Source: Limonium bicolor (taxonomy: Eukaryota > Streptophyta > Magnoliopsida > Caryophyllales > Plumbaginaceae). From it: a stretch of DNA of 64,000 nucleotides. Under the pieces are notes generated by a model. It saw nothing but the letters and a program-made list of their open reading frames with translations, was not told the origin of the DNA and did not search any database. Below, one piece after another: positions 60,909-64,000 of this stretch (position 1 is the first letter of the stretch; every line of letters starts with the position of its first letter). Made by a program: the position numbers and the translations under genes. The stretch covers positions 125,393,733 through 125,457,732 of the forward strand of contig CM041776.1 in the NCBI GenBank assembly GCA_023374045.1. The letters run 5' to 3'.

Positions 60909-62210
60909 CTAGTCAGTAAATAAAGAAGGGTACTTCGCCCTCATCTTATCCTCTAATTCCCACGTGGCCTCTTCGACATCCTGGTTAGACCAGAGAACCT
61001 TCACCAGTCTCACTGACTTGTGGCGAGTGTCCCTAGTCTTACTGTCCAAGATTCTCTGAGGAGTCTCCACGGATCTCATATTTGGTTCTAAAGTCAACCT
61101 CTCAGGTTCTAACACATGGGAGGGGTGGTGCATGTATTTCTTCAGCTGTGAAACATGAAAGACATCATGCACTTTACCCAGCTCAGCAGGTAAATTCAAC
61201 CTGTAAGCAACCGGGCCCACCCGCTCCGTAATCTCATAAGGACCAACAAATTTCGGGCTTAGTTTGCCCTTCTGCCCAAACCTGAATACACCCTTCATCG
61301 GTGATACTCGCAGAAATACCCGGTCGCCCACTGCGAACTCCAGGTCTCGTCGTCGAACATCAGCATACGACTTCTGCCTATCTTGAGCAGCTTTCATGTT
61401 CTCCCTGATTTGCTGAACTTCAGCCTTAACTTGTTCTAAGTACTCTGGTCCTATAATGACCGTCTCACTCGACTCATCCCAGCAGAGCGGTGTACGACAT
61501 GGTCTACCGTACAACGCTTGAAAAGGTGCCATCTTGATCGAAGCGTGATAGCTGTTGTTGTATGAAAACTCGATCAGATGCAATCTGTCAATCCAACTGC
61601 CCTGGAAGTCTAAGGCACATGCTCTCATCATGTCCTCGAGTGTCTGAATAGTACGCTCAGTCTGACCATCTGTCTGAGGATGGAACGCGGTACTCAGTTT
61701 GAGTTCTGTACCCAACGCTTCTCTGGTAGCTCTCCAGTACCTCGAAAGGAATCTGGTATCTCTATCTGACACTATGGTCTTTGGTATGCCGTGATGTCTC
61801 ATGATTTCTTTCTCAAATAACTCAGCTAATTTGGTCACCTTCCAAGTATCCTTCATCGGTATGAATCGGGCTACTTTGGTAAGGCGATCCACCACCACCC
61901 ATATCATGTTGAGACCTCCCCTAGCAGGTGGAAGTCCAACTACGAAGTCCATGGAGATATCATGGAACTTCCACTCCGGAACTGGCATCGACTGTACCAT
62001 TCCGCCCGGTCGTCTGTGCTCGAATTTCACCTTCTGGCATGTGAGACACCTCAAGACGAACTCGGTAACATCTGTCTTCATCCCCGACCACCAGAAGTAT
62101 CTCTTCATGTCTTTATACATTTTAGAGGCTCCCGGATGGATGGAAACTGAAGAACAGTGTGATTCTCTAAGTATACGGTCTTTCAGATCCGTGTTACCTC
62201 GGGTATGCAT
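60909..62210 (-). CDS. pol: Element H integrase with C-terminal chromodomain
   Basis: Integrase joins the element's cDNA to host DNA. The 433-residue frame has the zinc-binding HHCC motif (H18, H25, C55, C58), the DDE catalytic triad (D88 in SMDFV, D149 in VSDRD, E185 in DGQTERTIQT; spacing D-60-D-35-E), and the GPY/F motif at 321-327 (FVGPYEI). A group-typical HDVFHVSQLKKY stretch follows. The chromodomain lies at about 381-430 with VKVLWSNQDVEEATWELED; chromodomains direct insertion to marked chromatin, which fits the nesting seen here. All catalytic residues are present. The ATG is not the native start: in the element this domain is cut from a polyprotein, and homology continues upstream in another frame after a small indel near 62210. 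Confidence 0.95.
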   Translation of the reverse strand: MHTRGNTDLKDRILRESHCSSVSIHPGASKMYKDMKRYFWWSGMKTDVTEFVLRCLTCQKVKFEHRRPGGMVQSMPVPEWKFHDISMDFVVGLPPARGGLNMIWVVVDRLTKVARFIPMKDTWKVTKLAELFEKEIMRHHGIPKTIVSDRDTRFLSRYWRATREALGTELKLSTAFHPQTDGQTERTIQTLEDMMRACALDFQGSWIDRLHLIEFSYNNSYHASIKMAPFQALYGRPCRTPLCWDESSETVIIGPEYLEQVKAEVQQIRENMKAAQDRQKSYADVRRRDLEFAVGDRVFLRVSPMKGVFRFGQKGKLSPKFVGPYEITERVGPVAYRLNLPAELGKVHDVFHVSQLKKYMHHPSHVLEPERLTLEPNMRSVETPQRILDSKTRDTRHKSVRLVKVLWSNQDVEEATWELEDKMRAKYPSLFTD

Positions 62211-62408
62211 AATCGGCCCTTAAGTCTGATCAGATCATCATCATGAAGTCTGAAGTCGTATTTCTGACTCTCAAAGGTACCATCTGTCAGCTTCTGTCTG
62301 ACCTCTCTCATATACCATCAGTCCTCTGAGCCTCTCGCACCTCATCAACCAAGCTGGAGAAAGAAACTAGCGAATGGAGTGAGTGTGCTCGACGGCTCAG
62401 GGCATCTG
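62211..62408 (-). pseudogene. pol: Element H RNase H end and integrase N-terminal junction, frameshifted
   Basis: In shifted frames this stretch encodes [11 protein letters not shown], the usual end of the RNase H domain with its last catalytic-region D, followed by a linker and a GRLCIPE-type start of the integrase N-terminus. At least two 1-nt shifts and stops separate it from its neighbours. Confidence 0.75.
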
Positions 62409-62840
62409 CTACAACATTGGCCTTCCCTCTTTGTATTGGAGGTCAATGTCATAGTCTTTCAGAAATTCTAACCATCTCCTCTGTCGAAGATTTAACTCCT
62501 TCTGAGTGAATATGTATTTCAAACTTTTGTGATCGGTGTAGATCGTGACACTAACCCCATATAAGTAGTGGCGCCATATCTTCAAAGCGAAGACTACAGC
62601 TCCCAGCTCTAAATCATGTGTGGGGTAGTTCTCCTCATGTTTCTTCAACTGGCGTGAGGCATATGCCACCACCTTGCCATGTTGCATGAGCACGCAACCC
62701 AGCCCTCTGCCGGATGCATCACAATAAACCTCAAAGCCCTCTGTACCGTCTGGAATGGTCAGTACCGGTGCAGTGGTCAGTGAGTCCTTCAAGCGCTGAA
62801 ATGATCTCTCATCACTCGACTGTCCATAGAAATGGTGCAT
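62409..62840 (-). CDS. pol: Element H RNase H domain
   Basis: RNase H degrades the RNA strand of the RNA-DNA hybrid during reverse transcription. The 143-residue frame contains the catalytic D41 ([15 protein letters not shown]), E78 ([15 protein letters not shown]) and D103 ([10 protein letters not shown]), then [14 protein letters not shown]. Its last residues (from about KEGRPML) are out of frame because one base is missing in a G/A run; the true domain end follows in the next frame. The N-terminal end overlaps the preceding piece, another shift. Confidence 0.92.
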   Translation of the reverse strand: MHHFYGQSSDERSFQRLKDSLTTAPVLTIPDGTEGFEVYCDASGRGLGCVLMQHGKVVAYASRQLKKHEENYPTHDLELGAVVFALKIWRHYLYGVSVTIYTDHKSLKYIFTQKELNLRQRRWLEFLKDYDIDLQYKEGRPML

Positions 62841-63060
62841 CTTTCTTCATCAGACTGGTCATCGGCTTCGCGACCTTGCTGAAATCTCTAACAAACCTCC
62901 TGTAGTAGCCTGCCAGACCGAGAAAGCTCCTGATGTCGGTAACAGTCTTCGGCCTTGGCCAGGTACGTACGGCATCAATCTTTGCTGGATCCACTGCGAT
63001 CCCAGCATCTGAGATGACATGACCTAGGAAAGAGACCTGGTCAAGCCAAAACTCACACTT
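62812..63060 (-). CDS. pol: Element H reverse transcriptase C-terminal part (thumb/connection)
   Basis: This frame carries [11 protein letters not shown] and [14 protein letters not shown], then [18 protein letters not shown], a highly conserved stretch of Ty3/gypsy reverse transcriptases just before RNase H. It is in a different frame from both the palm domain upstream and RNase H downstream. The open part begins in the GTG codon region near 62994 and extends upstream to about 63060. Confidence 0.88.
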   Translation of the reverse strand, partial: KCEFWLDQVSFLGHVISDAGIAVDPAKIDAVRTWPRPKTVTDIRSFLGLAGYYRRFVRDFSKVAKPMTSLMKKDAPFLWTVE

Positions 63061-63524
63061 GGAGAACTTAGCATATAGCTGGTTCTCCCTAATATTTCCA
63101 ACACCCTCCTCAAATGTTCCTCATGCTCAACCTTAGACTTTGAATATATCAAAATATCATCAATAAAAACCACCACCGACTTGTCCAGCTGCTCCCGGAA
63201 CAAGCGGTTCATCAGATCCATAAACTTCGCTGGCGCGTTCGACAAACCGAACGGCATCACTGTAAACTCGTAGTGGCCGTATCGTGTCCGGAATGCCGTC
63301 TTCTCAATGTCTCCCTCCTTAATGGCTATCTGATGATACCCCGATCTGAGATCAATCTTGGAAAACACAGATGCTCCCTTCAACTGATCGAACAGATCGT
63401 CAATGCGGGGTAGTGGGTACTTATTCTTCACTGTCACTGCATTCAGCTCTCTGTAGTCGATGCAGAGGCGGAGACTACCATCCTTCTTCTTCACGAAGAG
63501 GACTGGCGCTCCCCATGGTGACAC
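63024..63524 (-). CDS. pol: Element H reverse transcriptase, fingers and palm
   Basis: Reverse transcriptase copies element RNA into DNA. The 166-residue frame holds [20 protein letters not shown], then CIDYRELN at 21-28, the catalytic D58 in [23 protein letters not shown], and FIDDILIYS with the catalytic pair D122-D123. From about residue 146 the frame is wrong (LGRTSYM) after a 1-nt indel. The N-terminal side is also shifted from the preceding linker. All catalytic aspartates are intact. Confidence 0.94.
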   Translation of the reverse strand: MSPWGAPVLFVKKKDGSLRLCIDYRELNAVTVKNKYPLPRIDDLFDQLKGASVFSKIDLRSGYHQIAIKEGDIEKTAFRTRYGHYEFTVMPFGLSNAPAKFMDLMNRLFREQLDKSVVVFIDDILIYSKSKVEHEEHLRRVLEILGRTSYMLSSPSVSFGLTRSLS

Positions 63525-63578
63525 ACTTGGTCTAAAATCCTTTATCCAACAAATCTTTCAGTTGTTCTTTTAACTCAG

Positions 63579-63899
63579 TCATTTCTGCCGACCGGCCATA
63601 CGATATGGTGCTTTGGCTATCGGTCCGGTACCAGGTAGCAGCTCAATGGTGAACTCTACCTCCCGAGTGGGTGGCATGCCGGGCAGTTCCCGTGGAAATA
63701 AGTCGGGGAACTCCGACACTACCGGTAAGTCGGGGTCGAACTCAGGGTCTCTCTCTATGTCCTGTACATAGCAGAGGTATACTTCTTCCTTTCTCCTTAA
63801 TTCTTTGTACATTGCCATGGCGGTGATGATCTTAGTCGAAGGCTCCCTGGGCCTCTGGCGGTATGATATTGTTACCCCAGACGGACTCCTGAGCAGCAA
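63579..63899 (-). CDS. pol: Element H protease to reverse transcriptase linker
   Basis: This frame contains SPSGVTISY, then [19 protein letters not shown] and [20 protein letters not shown], the signature linker preceding Ty3/gypsy reverse transcriptase. After YRMA the sequence shifts frame; the continuation into [13 protein letters not shown] is read in another frame between 63578 and 63525. Confidence 0.9.
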   Translation of the reverse strand: MLLRSPSGVTISYRQRPREPSTKIITAMAMYKELRRKEEVYLCYVQDIERDPEFDPDLPVVSEFPDLFPRELPGMPPTREVEFTIELLPGTGPIAKAPYRMAGRQK

Positions 63900-63904
63900 T
63901 CTAT

Positions 63905-64000
63905 GCTCGGCGCAGAGATACGTCCCTTGTGCCGCTCCAACCAGTTCATCCCGAAGATAACATCAAATCCTAGTTTACTGAACTCAATGAAACTGACTGG
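63905..64000 (-). pseudogene. pol: Element H protease C-terminal end (partial, runs off the window)
   Basis: Starting at the right edge the minus strand encodes [19 protein letters not shown], matching the FDVILGMDWL signature at the end of the gypsy aspartic protease. The active-site DSG lies outside the window. A frameshift near 63910 separates it from the linker. Confidence 0.85.

Larger units (their letters stand above)
60600..64000 (-). mobile_element. Element H, internal region with pol (5' end beyond the window)
   Basis: Reading from the right edge on the minus strand, it contains the end of protease, reverse transcriptase, RNase H, integrase with chromodomain, the post-pol module and the polypurine tract. 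This order (integrase last) defines Ty3/gypsy. The chromodomain fused to integrase and the motif set place it among chromoviruses, most like Tekay/Del. At least five small frameshifts break the polyprotein. Gag, the start of protease, the primer site and the 5' LTR lie right of the window. Confidence 0.93.

Overview
This window is plant heterochromatin built from nested Ty3/gypsy long-terminal-repeat (LTR) retrotransposons. I find no host gene. The evidence for a flowering plant is: primer-binding sites matching the 3' end of initiator Met-tRNA, chromodomain-type integrases of the Tekay/Del chromovirus kind, LTRs of 4 to 5.6 kb bounded by TG...CA with 5-bp target duplications, and very AT-rich LTR interiors. 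I cannot name the species. I use letters A to H for the elements. LAYOUT. A (minus strand, <1-23413) is a pol-less element: part of its 3' LTR (1-3358), an interior with a broken gag and a piece of integrase (3359-13817), and a 5' LTR (13818-13984 plus 18116-23413). Its interior was hit by B, a complete solo LTR (3846-8327, plus strand, target duplication AAGTG). Its 5' LTR was hit by C, an LTR of the same family as B (13985-18115, minus), which has lost one end. A itself sits in D, an LTR fragment (23414-25391, minus), which also carries E, a plus-strand LTR fragment starting at 25392. The stretch 14039-26182 (parts of C, A, D and E) is directly duplicated in tandem as 26183-54016. After that duplication, F (33426-49092, plus, target duplication TTTCG) landed in the second copy. 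Beyond the duplication, E continues to 54205 and is cut by LTR G (54206-56392, minus). G is cut by H (56393 to beyond 64000, minus), the only element here with a recognisable pol: protease end, reverse transcriptase, RNase H, integrase and chromodomain, broken by small frameshifts. HOW THE PARTS WORK TOGETHER. H-type elements would supply reverse transcriptase and integrase. F and A lack pol but keep the cis signals (primer site, polypurine tracts, LTR ends) and remnants of gag, so they look like non-autonomous partners; this is inference from shared signals. F is the best preserved, with two near-identical 5.6-kb LTRs flanking a 4.5-kb interior. Its mini-gag seems to contain an 80-nt intron. 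MOST INTERESTING SIGNAL. LTRs of several of these elements, which differ greatly in sequence, share a set of stem-loops at corresponding places: (i) two or three adjacent hairpins followed by a T-tract and CAGGTA, (ii) a hairpin plus TCCGCTGC box near the LTR end, and (iii) in four LTRs an array of palindromic units. The interiors add a hairpin before the 3' polypurine tract, a second hairpin/polypurine module after pol, and a hairpin over the primer-binding site. Stem sequences change with compensating changes in the partner arm, and most deviations are G-U pairs in the element-sense RNA. This points to selected RNA structure. CAUTION. Differences between duplicated copies, between the LTRs of F, and the breaks in pol are largely 1-3-nt indels, so some may be assembly or polishing errors.
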